Of a stretch of 64,000 nucleotides of DNA, positions 42,959 to 52,159 are shown one piece after another. The notes below the pieces were generated by a model, which was not told the DNA's origin, did not search any database, and saw only the letters and a program-made list of their open reading frames with translations. How positions within the stretch are numbered: position 1 is the stretch's first letter; each line of letters starts with the position of its first letter. This DNA comes from JAFGPL01 sp963781805 (lineage in GTDB: Bacteria > Bacteroidota > Bacteroidia > Bacteroidales > UBA10428), in NCBI GenBank assembly GCA_963781805.1, contig CAWAHF010000004.1, forward strand, positions 6,138,001-6,202,000, given 5' to 3'. A program made the position numbers and the translations under genes.

Positions 42959-45607
42959 ATGAATTTTACCTGTTTGAAAATTAGTGCGATTGGTTTATTT
43001 CTAATGTTCTATTTTACAACCAGTCATTCCCAGACTATTGACAAGAAAACCTACCAAACTGCATTTACCCGCACAGCGCCTGTTATCGATGGGTTGATGA
43101 ACGATAGTTGCTGGAATCTGGTGGAGTGGGGTGATAATTTTGTCCAGATTGAACCTTATGAAAACAAACCGCCTTCCCAACAAACTGCTTTTAAAATTTT
43201 GTACGACAACAACAACCTGTATGTATTTATCCGGGCTTACGATTCAGTACCTGAAAAAATAAGCCGAAGAATATCGCGCAGGGATTACTTCGATGGTGAT
43301 ATGGTTGAAATTAATATAGACAGTTATTATGATCAGCAAACCGCTTTCTCATTTACTGCCATGGCATCCGGTGCCAAAGGTGATGAAGCGGTTACTCAGG
43401 ATGGGAACAACTGGGATGCAAGCTGGAATCCTGTGTGGTATCTTAAAACTTCAATCGATGATAAAGGGTGGTGTGCCGAAATGAAAATTCCTTTTAGTCA
43501 GCTGCGGTTTGGGAAAAAAGCTGAACATATCTGGGGAATCCAGTTTATGCGTCATATCTTTCGGCTTGATGAACGCTCCAACTGGCAGTACATTCCTAAG
43601 GGTTCACCAGGTCAGGTTCATCTTTTTGGTGAACTTCATGGAATAAATAATACTGAGCCGAAACGGCAGGTTGAATTACTTCCTTATGTTGTTGGGAACA
43701 TCGAGCGATTCGAAAAAGAAGAGGGGAACCCTTTTCTTAACGGTAAAAAAAGTTCTCTATCCGGAGGACTCGACGGGAAAGTCGCAATAACCAATGATTT
43801 TACGCTCGATTTCACCATCAATCCCGATTTTGGGCAGGTTGAGGCTGATCCTTCTGAAGTAAACCTTTCTGCTTTTGAAACATACTTTTCCGAAAGACGT
43901 CCTTTTTTTATTGAAGGAAAAGGTATCTATCAGTTTCAGCCTTCAAATACTATTGTGATTAGCAATATGGGCGCAGATAACCTCTTCTACTCGCGACGGA
44001 TAGGAAGATATCCGCATTATTACCCGGATGTATCGGATTCGGAATATGTTGATATGCCGGAAGCATCCACAATTCTTGCTGCCTCGAAACTTTCTGGAAA
44101 GACAAAAAAAGGACTATCTATTGGAGTACTTGAGAGTATAACAGCGAACGAAAAAGCGGTGATTGACAATGAAGGAATCAGACGACAAGAGTCTGTCGAG
44201 CCGCTCACCAACTATTTTGTCGGACGTGTGCAAAAGGATTTTAACAAAGGGGAAAGTACAATCGGAGGAATATTCACGGCGGTGAACAGGGATATCGAGA
44301 ATCTTGCCCTGGATTATTTGCATCGCGCCGCTTATACCGGAGGAATCGACTTTAAACACAGTTGGAAAGAACGGACCTGGTATGTGGCAGGAAACGCAGA
44401 ACTTAGCGATGTGACGGGTAAAGAAGAGGCCATTATTGCTACACAACAGTCTTCTGCAAGGTATTTTCAACGTCCTGATGCAACTTATTTATCAGTCGAC
44501 TCTTCCCTGACATCACTTACTGGTTATGGGGGGACCATTAAATTTGGAAAGTCCAGCAAAAAAAGAGTTCAATTTCAGACCAGTGTTACAGTACGATCAC
44601 CAGGACTGGAATTCAACGATATCGGCTATATGAGGTATTCTGATGTTATACACCATGGCACATGGGTAGCATACTATATCAGAGATCCATTCTTTATCTT
44701 CAGAAATTTTTACCTGAATACAAATTACTGGATGTACTGGAATTTTTCAGGCAAGCTGCTTTCAAAATTTGCAAACACGAACTTCAGTATGCAATTTAAG
44801 AACAAATGGTATTTAAACGGTTCACTTACGCTAATCAGCAAAAATATCTCCACCAACCTATTGAGGGGAGGGCCTTCGATTATCGTACCTGGGGGTGAAG
44901 AATTCAATTTGAATGTTTCAACAGATCAATCGAAAAAAATTTCGATGAACATCGGAACCTATCACGGTATTGGCGATTTGGATAGCTACCGGTATCATGA
45001 ATACTGGCTGGGTGCAGATATCCGACCGATGAATGCAATGTCAATTTCTTTTGGACCGGATTACAACATTCAAAACAATCAGCTGCAATATGTTGAAACC
45101 TCCGATATGAATAATGATCCAAGATATTTGTTTGCCAGACTGGATCAAAAGACCCTGAGTTTTACCTTCAGGTTAAACTTTACCCTTAATCCGGAACTTA
45201 CGTTGGAATACTATGGACAACCTTTTGTTTCAGCAGGAAAGTATACTAATTTTAAAAGAATAACCGATACGCATGCAGGTGAGTTTCAAGACAGGTATCA
45301 TGTTTTTTCACCTAATGAGATTAGTTATAATTCGGTAGATAATGTTTATAATATCGACGAGAATATAGATGGTACTAATGACTATTCTTTTGATAATCCC
45401 GACTTCAATTTCCGGCAGTTTCGCTCCAATCTTGTAATTCGGTGGGAATATTCACCCGGCTCAACCCTTTTTCTTGTGTGGGCTCAAAGCAGGACAAGCA
45501 CCGCGTCTGATGGATTATTTTCATACGGAACAGATATGAAAGACCTTTTCCGGGTGAAACCTCACGATGTATTCCTGGTGAAATTTTCTTATTGGTTTTC
45601 CTTATAA
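42959..45607 (+). CDS. DUF5916 outer-membrane protein with CBM9-like domain
   Basis: 882 aa. Signal peptide (1-25, HSQ), then a CBM9-like domain (about 37-225; PVIDGLMNDSCWN, DGDMVEINIDSY, WCAEMKIPFSQLRFG), followed by a long beta-barrel-like region (DUF5916; DFGQVEADPSEVNLSAFETY and FFIEGKGIYQF are hallmark segments) ending in FLVKFSYWFSL with a terminal aromatic. It is a common Bacteroidota surface protein of unknown role, possibly binding or importing carbohydrate. A separate gene with 148 bp to the previous one. Confidence 0.85.
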   Translation: MNFTCLKISAIGLFLMFYFTTSHSQTIDKKTYQTAFTRTAPVIDGLMNDSCWNLVEWGDNFVQIEPYENKPPSQQTAFKILYDNNNLYVFIRAYDSVPEKISRRISRRDYFDGDMVEINIDSYYDQQTAFSFTAMASGAKGDEAVTQDGNNWDASWNPVWYLKTSIDDKGWCAEMKIPFSQLRFGKKAEHIWGIQFMRHIFRLDERSNWQYIPKGSPGQVHLFGELHGINNTEPKRQVELLPYVVGNIERFEKEEGNPFLNGKKSSLSGGLDGKVAITNDFTLDFTINPDFGQVEADPSEVNLSAFETYFSERRPFFIEGKGIYQFQPSNTIVISNMGADNLFYSRRIGRYPHYYPDVSDSEYVDMPEASTILAASKLSGKTKKGLSIGVLESITANEKAVIDNEGIRRQESVEPLTNYFVGRVQKDFNKGESTIGGIFTAVNRDIENLALDYLHRAAYTGGIDFKHSWKERTWYVAGNAELSDVTGKEEAIIATQQSSARYFQRPDATYLSVDSSLTSLTGYGGTIKFGKSSKKRVQFQTSVTVRSPGLEFNDIGYMRYSDVIHHGTWVAYYIRDPFFIFRNFYLNTNYWMYWNFSGKLLSKFANTNFSMQFKNKWYLNGSLTLISKNISTNLLRGGPSIIVPGGEEFNLNVSTDQSKKISMNIGTYHGIGDLDSYRYHEYWLGADIRPMNAMSISFGPDYNIQNNQLQYVETSDMNNDPRYLFARLDQKTLSFTFRLNFTLNPELTLEYYGQPFVSAGKYTNFKRITDTHAGEFQDRYHVFSPNEISYNSVDNVYNIDENIDGTNDYSFDNPDFNFRQFRSNLVIRWEYSPGSTLFLVWAQSRTSTASDGLFSYGTDMKDLFRVKPHDVFLVKFSYWFSL

Positions 45608-45735
45608 AGGGAAATAAATCATATCAGCAGTTAGTTGACTAATCTACTGGTAAGGATGGACAAATATGCTGCCCTTTTTTCACTAACGAAATTTTGACCT
45701 TGCTACAAGATACGGTGCAAAATTTTCAATCTTCA

Positions 45736-45761
45736 CTCCTCGACTCCGCTCGGAATGACAC
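45736..45761. repeat. Dispersed repeat fragment (GACTCCGCTCGGAATGAC)
   Basis: Inverse copy of the motif at 39717. It lies between the DUF5916 gene and tRNA-Gly. Confidence 0.5.
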
Positions 45762-45840
45762 GCAAGACAATCTTCCAATCACCAAGTCTCCTTTCATGCT
45801 CCGTAATTTAAGTGAAGGAGTACAATCAACCAATTTTCTG

Positions 45841-45913
45841 AGCGGTAGACGGGGTTCGAACCCGCGACCTTAAGCTTGGGAAGCTTACACTCTACCAACT
45901 GAGCTACTACCGC
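45841..45913 (-). tRNA. tRNA-Gly (CCC)
   Basis: 73 nt. Acceptor GCGGTAG/CTACCGC, D-arm GCTCAGTTGGTAGAGT, anticodon loop TTCCCAA (CCC), T-arm CGGGGTTCGAACCCCG-like. CCA not encoded. Confidence 0.95.
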
Positions 45914-46030
45914 AATTCATTTTTATTACCGGCCAAAAATATAAAATATATCTATTATTAATAGCCATAAACTTCTAAAATCTTTCTGACTTTCATATTT
46001 CAAAACTTCAGCAAAGGAGTATAATCAACT

Positions 46031-46052
46031 CTCCTCGACTCCGCTCGGAGTG
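46031..46052. repeat. Dispersed repeat fragment (CTCCTCGACTCCGCTCGGAG)
   Basis: Third copy of the motif, between tRNA-Gly and tRNA-Thr. It is a near-palindrome (CTCC...GGAG). Confidence 0.45.
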
Positions 46053-46057
46053 AAAAG

Positions 46058-46130
46058 AGCCTCTCACGGGACTCGAACCCGCGACCTGCTCATTACGAAT
46101 GAGCTGCTCTACCAGCTGAGCTAAAGAGGC
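46058..46130 (-). tRNA. tRNA-Thr (CGT)
   Basis: 73 nt. Acceptor GCCTCTT/GAGAGGC with one wobble, D-arm GCTCAGCTGGTAGAGC, anticodon loop TTCGTAA (CGT), T-arm CGGGTTCGAGTCCCG. CCA not encoded. Confidence 0.95.
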
Positions 46131-46153
46131 TTATTAAACAGATGCAAATATAA

Positions 46154-47413
46154 TTATTTGTCATTGTATGCCTGCGAATTCGAATTATTTTTCAGCGCCC
46201 TGATACGCTGCAGTAGCGTAGGATGTGAATAGTGAAAAAATACATACGCAGGGTGGGGTGTCAGGTTTGTCAGGTTCTTATGAGAAAGTTTTTTTAATGC
46301 AGAAATAAGATAATCTGCTTTAAAATATTTTCCTGCAAACCGGTCTGCTCCGTATTCATTTTTTCTTGAAAAGATGTTCATCAATAACCCGGATATAAGT
46401 GCAACCGGACTATAAATCATTCCAAATGCGACCAGTGCCAGGTGAAAACTTGGTTGGTGAGAACCCAGAGCGCGGGATAATTGCGGACTATCTACCAATA
46501 ACGAAAAAATGTAAAGTGTAATACCTGTTTGAATAATTCCAAGGATTAATCCAATCAGGGTATGTTTTAATTTATAATGTCCAATTTCGTGCGCGAGCAC
46601 AGCGACAATCTCGTTTACCGATAAATCCTGTATCAATGTATCGTAAAGTACAATTCGTTTCTTTGCACCCAGGCCTGTAAAATAAGCATTCGCCTTGGTA
46701 GAACGTTTTGAGCCATCGATTACATAAATATTCTTCAATTTAAATCCGGCATTCTGGCTAAAGTTTTCAATTGCACTTTTAAGTTCTCCTTCTTCCAGTG
46801 GCTTTTGTTTGTTAAATAGAGGTACAATCAGGTTGGAATAAAACATAGACATAAAAATTGAAAACGCTGAGAATGCGATAAGTGCATATATCCAGAACAT
46901 ACTGGTAGTTTTCAAATAAAACCAGATAATCAGCGAGAGTAGTCCCCCGCCAATAATGGCACCAATCAGCCAGCCTTTTAGTTTATCAAGAATATACGTT
47001 TTTGGGGTGGTTTTATTGAAACCGAATTTTTCTTCAATTACAAATGTATCATAAATCCCAAAGGGAGTATTGATAATGTCAGAAGCCAGCATTAAAATTC
47101 CAAAGAAAATCAAGGCAATAATAATAGGACTTGCTGAATAATTTCTGGCTATCTCATCAACTAAACTAAAGCCTCCCAGAAACAGCATGAGTATGATTAA
47201 CAGGAAACTGAAAGAACTGGTGATCAAGGAAAACCGGTCATTGGTTTTTTTATATTCCTGAGATTTTTTGTATTGTTCCGCATCGTATACGTCTTTCACT
47301 TCTTCAGGCAGCTCAGCATTCATTCTGGAGGTATTAAGGATACTTAATATTCTTTCCAGGAGAAAATCAAATACAACTATTCCGATAATGATATAAAAAA
47401 CCGTGTTATACAT
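46154..47413 (-). CDS. M48-family peptidase, Ste24/CAAX protease-like
   Basis: 419 aa integral membrane zinc metalloprotease. Several transmembrane helices (about 3-22, 62-85, 96-115, 148-170, 175-200, 285-310, 325-345). The catalytic HEIGH is at 275-279, and the third ligand lies in EYGADRFA near 352. The N-terminal CAAX-type region and about 420-aa length fit the Ste24 homologues found in many Bacteroidota; bacteria lack prenylated CAAX proteins, so it probably serves in membrane protein quality control. It starts 48 bp downstream of the lipoprotein gene on the same strand. Confidence 0.92.
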   Translation of the reverse strand: MYNTVFYIIIGIVVFDFLLERILSILNTSRMNAELPEEVKDVYDAEQYKKSQEYKKTNDRFSLITSSFSFLLIILMLFLGGFSLVDEIARNYSASPIIIALIFFGILMLASDIINTPFGIYDTFVIEEKFGFNKTTPKTYILDKLKGWLIGAIIGGGLLSLIIWFYLKTTSMFWIYALIAFSAFSIFMSMFYSNLIVPLFNKQKPLEEGELKSAIENFSQNAGFKLKNIYVIDGSKRSTKANAYFTGLGAKKRIVLYDTLIQDLSVNEIVAVLAHEIGHYKLKHTLIGLILGIIQTGITLYIFSLLVDSPQLSRALGSHQPSFHLALVAFGMIYSPVALISGLLMNIFSRKNEYGADRFAGKYFKADYLISALKKLSHKNLTNLTPHPAYVFFHYSHPTLLQRIRALKNNSNSQAYNDK

Positions 47414-47460
47414 GAGCTATTTTTTAGAGATGCAAAAATAGGAATAAAATTATGAAATTC

Positions 47461-48462
47461 TTACTTTTCAATATCCATCTGTTGGTCCAGTGTCCTTCTT
47501 TGTTTCATTCTTTTATCTAATATATTGCGATATTGTTTAGATAAATTTGTGCTTTTAAGAGAGTCTGAAATTTGAATCCATTTATTAGCAAGTTCCATCC
47601 TGTCTTCTATTTCGCAAACAAGGGCCATATTAAACGCTGCTTTTGCTGTAATATTCTTTTTTGATGATTCCATACCGTTTCTCCAGTATTCAGCTGCCTC
47701 ATGCCACATATTTCTTTTGGCGTAAAAAGTACCTTCCTTCAGGAATTTATTTCCTTTTATATAATAAACTCTGTTGATATCATCCTCCCAAAAAGGCGCC
47801 AACCCTCTAACCGCTTTTTGACCGTTTTCATAACACGATTGTACAAGCATATCGCCGCCGTCTGGCAGCTGATTCAAAGCTGCATTGCAGTCGTACCCTA
47901 TTTCTGAGGCGCCGGTAGCATGATTAGATGTAAATGTACCAAAAACTAATAAAAGTTTTGGATAGAATATATTGTAGTCGAGATGATTATTTAGTTGATA
48001 CTCAACGAAACACATTTCATCTGAAGGAATAAACTTTAAGGTATCAATTAAGTAAATATGGTTTATTAAAATGAGAGCATCGGTGGAATCTTTTTTACAT
48101 ATCCTGGTTATTTCGGTCCAGTTATAATCTAAACCGGAACTTATTAAATCAAAGTTGTGTTGTTTTGAAATCAATATCGTGTCGAATTTGGGAGAGGTTT
48201 CAAGTTCATCACGCATACCAAATAGAATATCCTTGGCCAGTTTATAGTAATTAAACTCAGGATCAAGTTTCAGGTTGTCAATAGAATCAAACCTGCCTGC
48301 TGGCATTGTATATTCATTGTGAACCATAGCCAATGAAATCTTTTTAATTCCGGATGGTAAGGAAACCTCTCCTGGCAGAAGCAGATCAATTTTGGTCAAT
48401 CCATATGGACTGCATGAAGCAAGTAAAGTGATAAGAAAAACTATGATTGTTTTTTTTGTCAT
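47461..48462 (-). CDS. Lipoprotein, DUF6340-like, with TPR-like C-terminus
   Basis: 333 aa. The lipobox LASC has the lipidated Cys near residue 17, and SPYG follows. The middle part (ISLAMVHNEY ... LFGMRDELETSPKFD ... TEITRICKKDSTDALILI) is the pattern of DUF6340 proteins; that name is from memory. The C-terminal about 90 residues look like TPR helices (WHEAAEYWRNGMESSKK, AKAAFNMALVCEIEDRMELA). Probably periplasmic-facing outer membrane. Role unknown. Confidence 0.75.
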   Translation of the reverse strand: MTKKTIIVFLITLLASCSPYGLTKIDLLLPGEVSLPSGIKKISLAMVHNEYTMPAGRFDSIDNLKLDPEFNYYKLAKDILFGMRDELETSPKFDTILISKQHNFDLISSGLDYNWTEITRICKKDSTDALILINHIYLIDTLKFIPSDEMCFVEYQLNNHLDYNIFYPKLLLVFGTFTSNHATGASEIGYDCNAALNQLPDGGDMLVQSCYENGQKAVRGLAPFWEDDINRVYYIKGNKFLKEGTFYAKRNMWHEAAEYWRNGMESSKKNITAKAAFNMALVCEIEDRMELANKWIQISDSLKSTNLSKQYRNILDKRMKQRRTLDQQMDIEK

Positions 48463-48561
48463 TAATTCTGAATTCTTAATTTCCAGTCTGAAATAATTTC
48501 CTTAACAGCCAGTGAACATATTTAATTTAAATATTGATCTGTAACATGGAAGGGCTGATTC

Positions 48562-48828
48562 TTACCCAAATTTATAATGTTTCTTTATTGCCTGGTCTAT
48601 TTTCCATTTACACTCTACTCCTTGTTCAAACACGACCCAGTCGCCCTGTCCAAAACTAATTGTATTCCCTTGGTTATCTGTTACAGTGGCATGTCCTTCA
48701 AGGATAAGACAAGTTTCTTTAGCTTCATAAAACCAGGGAAATTCTGATGGCTCTTTACTCCAAATGCTCCACGATTTAGCCTGGGAAATTTCCTGTTCGG
48801 AAGGCTTTTTTACTTTCATCATATTCAT
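48562..48828 (-). CDS. Small cupin-domain protein
   Basis: 88 aa cupin (Cupin_3/DUF861-like): FPWFYEAKETCLILEGHATV, then ISFGQGDWVVFEQGVECKW. It lacks the usual second His triad of metal-binding cupins, as is common in this small class. Single domain, cytoplasmic. Start at the first ATG of MNMMKV; a start two codons later is equally possible. Divergent from the HEAT-like gene with 85 bp between. Confidence 0.85.
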   Translation of the reverse strand: MNMMKVKKPSEQEISQAKSWSIWSKEPSEFPWFYEAKETCLILEGHATVTDNQGNTISFGQGDWVVFEQGVECKWKIDQAIKKHYKFG

Positions 48829-48913
48829 AAGATTTAATTTTTCAAATTTAAAGGGATAAATTTACAAAACTGTATTTTTAAATTTATGTTGCACCTTATA
48901 TTTATTTTCTTCG

Positions 48914-49432
48914 ATGAACTTCAGAGATCAGCTTGTAGACAGCTCTAAAATGATTGGAGATATTGTGATCCGGAACGTTGGATGTCATCCGGATTACTAT
49001 AAACAAATCCTGGAACTGGTTCTTTATGAGCCAATGCCCATGTCGTCGAGAGCTGGCAGGGTATTGAACGTATGTACCGAAAATTATCCTTATTTGTTCC
49101 AACCGCATGTGAAAGATGTTCTGAACCATCTTAAAAAGAAGAAAGAGTTACATCGCTGTATATTGAAAATATTTGCCGAAATACCTGTGCACTTAGACAA
49201 AAATCAGGAAGGAATTCTCATTAACTCGTGTTTTGACTGGTTGGCAGACGATTCACAATCTATTGCCACCAAAGCATATTGCATGGATATTCTTGCAAAC
49301 TTTGCAGAAAAAGAACCTGAAATAATTCCTGAATTGATAAGTATACTTAAAGAATTATTACCGGCAGGTTCACCCGGAATTATTAGCCGAGCTTCAAGAA
49401 TCATTAAAAAGTTGTCAGGCAGTAATTTTTAA
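48914..49432 (+). CDS. HEAT/ARM-repeat-like hypothetical protein
   Basis: 172 aa, all helical, with repeated helix pairs (SSRAGRVLNVCTENYPYLFQ, TKAYCMDILANFAEKEPEII, GIISRASRIIKKLSG) resembling HEAT repeats. No signal peptide. Probably a cytoplasmic protein-interaction module. Alone on the plus strand, convergent with the HAD gene; a strong stem-loop follows it. Confidence 0.7.
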   Translation: MNFRDQLVDSSKMIGDIVIRNVGCHPDYYKQILELVLYEPMPMSSRAGRVLNVCTENYPYLFQPHVKDVLNHLKKKKELHRCILKIFAEIPVHLDKNQEGILINSCFDWLADDSQSIATKAYCMDILANFAEKEPEIIPELISILKELLPAGSPGIISRASRIIKKLSGSNF

Positions 49433-49439
49433 AAATAAT

Positions 49440-49593
49440 TTAATTCTACTTTGACACATTAAAAAAATCAACCTGTTTTTACCCTTAATCCCTGAAGGGA
49501 ACAGGTTGATTTTTCTGTATTCTCCCTTCAGGGTCAGGGGTAAAAAATGCAGAAAAATCATGCTTTTTAACCAATCTGTCAAAGTAGAATTAA
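49440..49593. repeat. Nested palindrome between convergent genes
   Basis: Outer arms TTAATTCTACTTTGACA (49440-49456) and its perfect complement TGTCAAAGTAGAATTAA (49577-49593) enclose an inner 14-bp stem (49464-49513) and a further imperfect pair (ATCCCTGAAGGGA and TCCCTTCAGGGTCAGGGG). The right outer arm covers the HAD stop codon. It looks like a MITE-like or cruciform element used as a two-way terminator. Confidence 0.65.
49464..49518 (+). terminator. Rho-independent-type terminator between convergent genes
   Basis: AAAATCAACCTGTT and AACAGGTTGATTTT form a perfect 14-bp stem ending in T-rich sequence on both strands, so it can serve the HEAT-like gene and, in the other direction, the HAD gene. 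Confidence 0.65.
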
Positions 49594-50255
49594 TTTTCGT
49601 CGATAATTAGGATACTTTTAAGTTCATCAGTAGTATGTGCCAGAAAAGTGGGGTTGCAGGCAGTTAGCTCCTCTTCGGAACCATAGCCGTAAGTTACACC
49701 CACCGAGTCAATTTTACATTCACTGGCAGCCTTTATATCCATAATGGTGTCACCAATCATAACCGTTGGAGATTCTCTGTGAATTTGGAAATCATTTAAA
49801 ATTTTTAAAACAAGTTCTGCTTTACCTGCATGTGTACCTGAAGCGTTGGCACCAGCCATACCTTTGAAAAAATGCTCAATTTTAAAATGTTGTAAAACAA
49901 TAAGCGCATTTTTTTCAAGTTTTGAGGTGGCTATATATAAATACGATGTTTCCGCCAACCGGGATAACAATTCTACCACACCGGGATAGATTTTTTTTTC
50001 GAATATTCCTTTTTCGGTATAATATTTCCGGAAATAAAACACCGCTTTCTCAAGTTCTCCGGCTGAGACACCAAAATGGTTCAAAAAAAGCTCCTGAAGC
50101 GGAATACCAATAAATCTGGCCAGATTATCCTCACTGTTAATTTCTCTTCCTAATGCATTCAGGGCTGACTTCATTGAGTTGACTATACCTTCCTGCGAGT
50201 CGGTAAGTGTTCCGTCAAGGTCAAACAGAATATTTTTATATCTTAGTTTCATCAT
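49590..50255 (-). CDS. HAD-superfamily phosphatase (Gph-like)
   Basis: 221 aa HAD subfamily IA enzyme. Motif I FDLDGTLTDS (Asp12/Asp14), motif II IATSKLEKN near 111, and motif IV IGDTIMDIKAA near 170. The helical cap domain (about 20-85) is of the phosphoglycolate phosphatase type. Likely a small-molecule phosphatase; the substrate is not determined. Its stop codon lies inside the right arm of the palindrome. Confidence 0.88.
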   Translation of the reverse strand: MMKLRYKNILFDLDGTLTDSQEGIVNSMKSALNALGREINSEDNLARFIGIPLQELFLNHFGVSAGELEKAVFYFRKYYTEKGIFEKKIYPGVVELLSRLAETSYLYIATSKLEKNALIVLQHFKIEHFFKGMAGANASGTHAGKAELVLKILNDFQIHRESPTVMIGDTIMDIKAASECKIDSVGVTYGYGSEEELTACNPTFLAHTTDELKSILIIDEN

Positions 50256-50313
50256 AGTATTGCAAAATTATCATTCATTTCCACTAATTTTGCATAAAGG
50301 TTTAAAATCATTT

Positions 50314-50538
50314 ATGCATACATCGCTTGGAAAAAATATTATTATTGCCGGTGTCATGATTGTGATTGTTGGTGTTATTATTTATTTTTTCGGTAATAAG
50401 CTTGGCTGGATTGGACATTTGCCGGGGGATATCCGAATTGAATCTGAACATTCAAAAGTCATTATCCCATTCACAACTATGATACTTGCCAGTTTGGTGT
50501 TAACCCTGCTTGTCAATTTACTAAAAAGGTTATTTTAA
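50314..50538 (+). CDS. DUF2905-family small membrane protein
   Basis: 74 aa from ATG 50314. Two transmembrane helices (about 8-28 and 52-71) flank the conserved LGWIGHLPGDIRIE, the DUF2905 signature. The longer open frame from 50179 overlaps the HAD gene and adds no homologous sequence, so the shorter start is chosen. Function unknown. Confidence 0.85.
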   Translation: MHTSLGKNIIIAGVMIVIVGVIIYFFGNKLGWIGHLPGDIRIESEHSKVIIPFTTMILASLVLTLLVNLLKRLF

Positions 50539-50592
50539 TATTCTTTTCGTAAAATAATGGGCTTAATAGGTCATTTAATTAAAGGGAATATT

Positions 50593-50600
50593 TATTTTTG
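50593..50600 (+). promoter_or_regulatory. Candidate -7 element for bTHX gene
   Basis: TATTTTTG matches the Bacteroidota TAnnTTTG, 30 bp before the start codon. No good -33 TTG at the right spacing, so weak. Confidence 0.3.
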
Positions 50601-50630
50601 AAGGATATTTAACTAACTAATATAATTAAC

Positions 50631-50888
50631 ATGGGAAAAGGAGATAAAAAAACCAGACGTGGTAAGTTATTTTCCGGTTCATTTGGAGTAAAGAGATCTA
50701 AAAGAAAATCAAAACCGATAATTGCTGCAAAAAAACCTGCTGCAAAACCTTCAAAACCAAAAGTTGAAAAAGCTGAACCAGTTGCAGAAGTTATGGCACC
50801 TGTAGAACAGCCTGTAAATAAACCAACAAAAAGTACAAAAAAGGAACCTGCCGCCAAGGCACAGAAAGAGAAAGCTTCCGAAGAATAG
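50631..50888 (+). CDS. 30S ribosomal protein bTHX with long C-terminal tail
   Basis: 85 aa. The first about 28 residues MGKGDKKTRRGKLFSGSFGV closely match bTHX (Thermus [20 protein letters not shown]). The rest is a lysine/alanine/proline-rich tail (AAKKPAAKPSKPKVEKAEP ... KEKASEE), low complexity and probably disordered. bTHX binds the head of the 30S subunit. The tail is much longer than in Thermus (27 aa). Followed by a strong terminator, so probably a single-gene unit. Confidence 0.85.
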   Translation: MGKGDKKTRRGKLFSGSFGVKRSKRKSKPIIAAKKPAAKPSKPKVEKAEPVAEVMAPVEQPVNKPTKSTKKEPAAKAQKEKASEE

Positions 50889-50934
50889 ACATAAATATCA
50901 GATAACTATCCTGATTTGTAATTTATTGACAATA

Positions 50935-50964
50935 ACCGGTTCTTCCACAGACCGGTTTTTTTTG
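50935..50964 (+). terminator. Rho-independent terminator after bTHX
   Basis: AACCGGT, a 10-nt loop, ACCGGTT and then eight T's. Confidence 0.85.
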
Positions 50965-51130
50965 TAAGTACTTCTATCATCCAACTCCTGAAGTATTGTT
51001 TAGTACAGTTATTCCTGTTAAATATTGTTAAATGTTGCTGGTTAACAGATATTTAACAAAGTATTTTTATAATTTTGTATTGAAAAATTCATTCAGATAA
51101 AATGAATTGATAGTATAAACGGAATAGATC

Positions 51131-51853
51131 ATGAAAACAAATAGAGTCATCGAACTTGGAGTGGCGCCATTCCTGTTGATTGTATTTTGTCTGATCTTCA
51201 TATTTAAATCTGATCTTCAGGGACAACAGGGAAAAGCAAGAAAAAATCAGCCCGATATAAGGATTAATGTGCAACGTGGTTACGATCATCATGGAAATGT
51301 AAAGAGTTACGATTCCACGTATTCATTTACCTGGTCGACCGAAGGAAATGAAAATATTGATTCTGTATTAAGAAGTTTGAATAAAAATTTTGGTTTTTCG
51401 CACTTCGGTTTGAATGGCCCGTTTAAGATGCCATACGGCATAAATCCCAATGTGCCATCAGGTCAGTCATACAGGAATCTTAATCCCAACGATAGTTTGT
51501 ATGGATATATAAATCCAAAAGACTCGGTATATTATTTTGATAATCCAAATTTATTTGATGATCCTTTTATCGAAGAGTTTTTTAATGACCCTTTCTTTGG
51601 AGGAAAAATGTCCTCCACTCCGGGAGCAAAACCGGATTTGTATGATCCATCTGACTCAACTTCAGAATATGTATTTCCATTTAATATCCGAAGTATGATC
51701 GAGGAGCACAAACGGATGATGGAAGAAATGCACAAATTTTTTGATTTTAACGATCCCGGATACCCTGAATTTCAGGATTCTATACCTCTGAAATCCCGGA
51801 AACATATCAAACCTGTACTATTGAAAAATACCCCCAAAGGTCAGAAGATATAG
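51131..51853 (+). CDS. Hypothetical exported/anchored protein
   Basis: 240 aa. An N-terminal hydrophobic segment (about 10-28, VAPFLLIVFCLIFIF) acts as signal or anchor. The rest is hydrophilic and rich in Asn, Pro, Asp and Phe (FDDPFIEEFFNDPFFGG near 142), with a helix IRSMIEEHKRMMEEMHKFFD near 190. No family is recognised. Sole gene between the bTHX terminator and the BASS remnant. Confidence 0.65.
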   Translation: MKTNRVIELGVAPFLLIVFCLIFIFKSDLQGQQGKARKNQPDIRINVQRGYDHHGNVKSYDSTYSFTWSTEGNENIDSVLRSLNKNFGFSHFGLNGPFKMPYGINPNVPSGQSYRNLNPNDSLYGYINPKDSVYYFDNPNLFDDPFIEEFFNDPFFGGKMSSTPGAKPDLYDPSDSTSEYVFPFNIRSMIEEHKRMMEEMHKFFDFNDPGYPEFQDSIPLKSRKHIKPVLLKNTPKGQKI

Positions 51854-51928
51854 ATTAGGTCTCAGTCACAAACCTAAGCATTAATTTTTTATCTGAAAAT
51901 TAGCTGCCTTGATGTTTCATTGATAAGA

Positions 51929-52124
51929 ATGAAGATGAAGCTGATTAAATTCTATAACAACAATTTATGCTTGTGGGTAATTGTTTTCGGATTGATTGCT
52001 TACCTGTTTCCCCCCTGTTCTCATTTTGCCGGATTACATAAATCAGTTTTTTGCACCTGCAATGTTTGGCATTGGATTGGTGTTACGTGAAGATGATTAT
52101 AAAAATGGTGAAAAAGAAATTTAA
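51929..52124 (+). pseudogene. BASS-family (bile acid:sodium symporter-like) transporter remnant
   Basis: The frame from ATG 51929 reads KLIKFYNNNLCLWVIVFGLI, then AYLFPP. A run of six C's near 52010 shifts the frame; with five C's it continues as PVLILPDYINQFFAPAMFG, then IGLVLREDD, the N-terminal pattern of BASS transporters. The shifted frame stops at 52122-52124 after about 65 codons in total, while intact members have about 300 residues. So it is both frameshifted and truncated. Confidence 0.7.
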
Positions 52125-52159
52125 TTTTCGCACAATATAATTGATATCAGAACCCCTGT

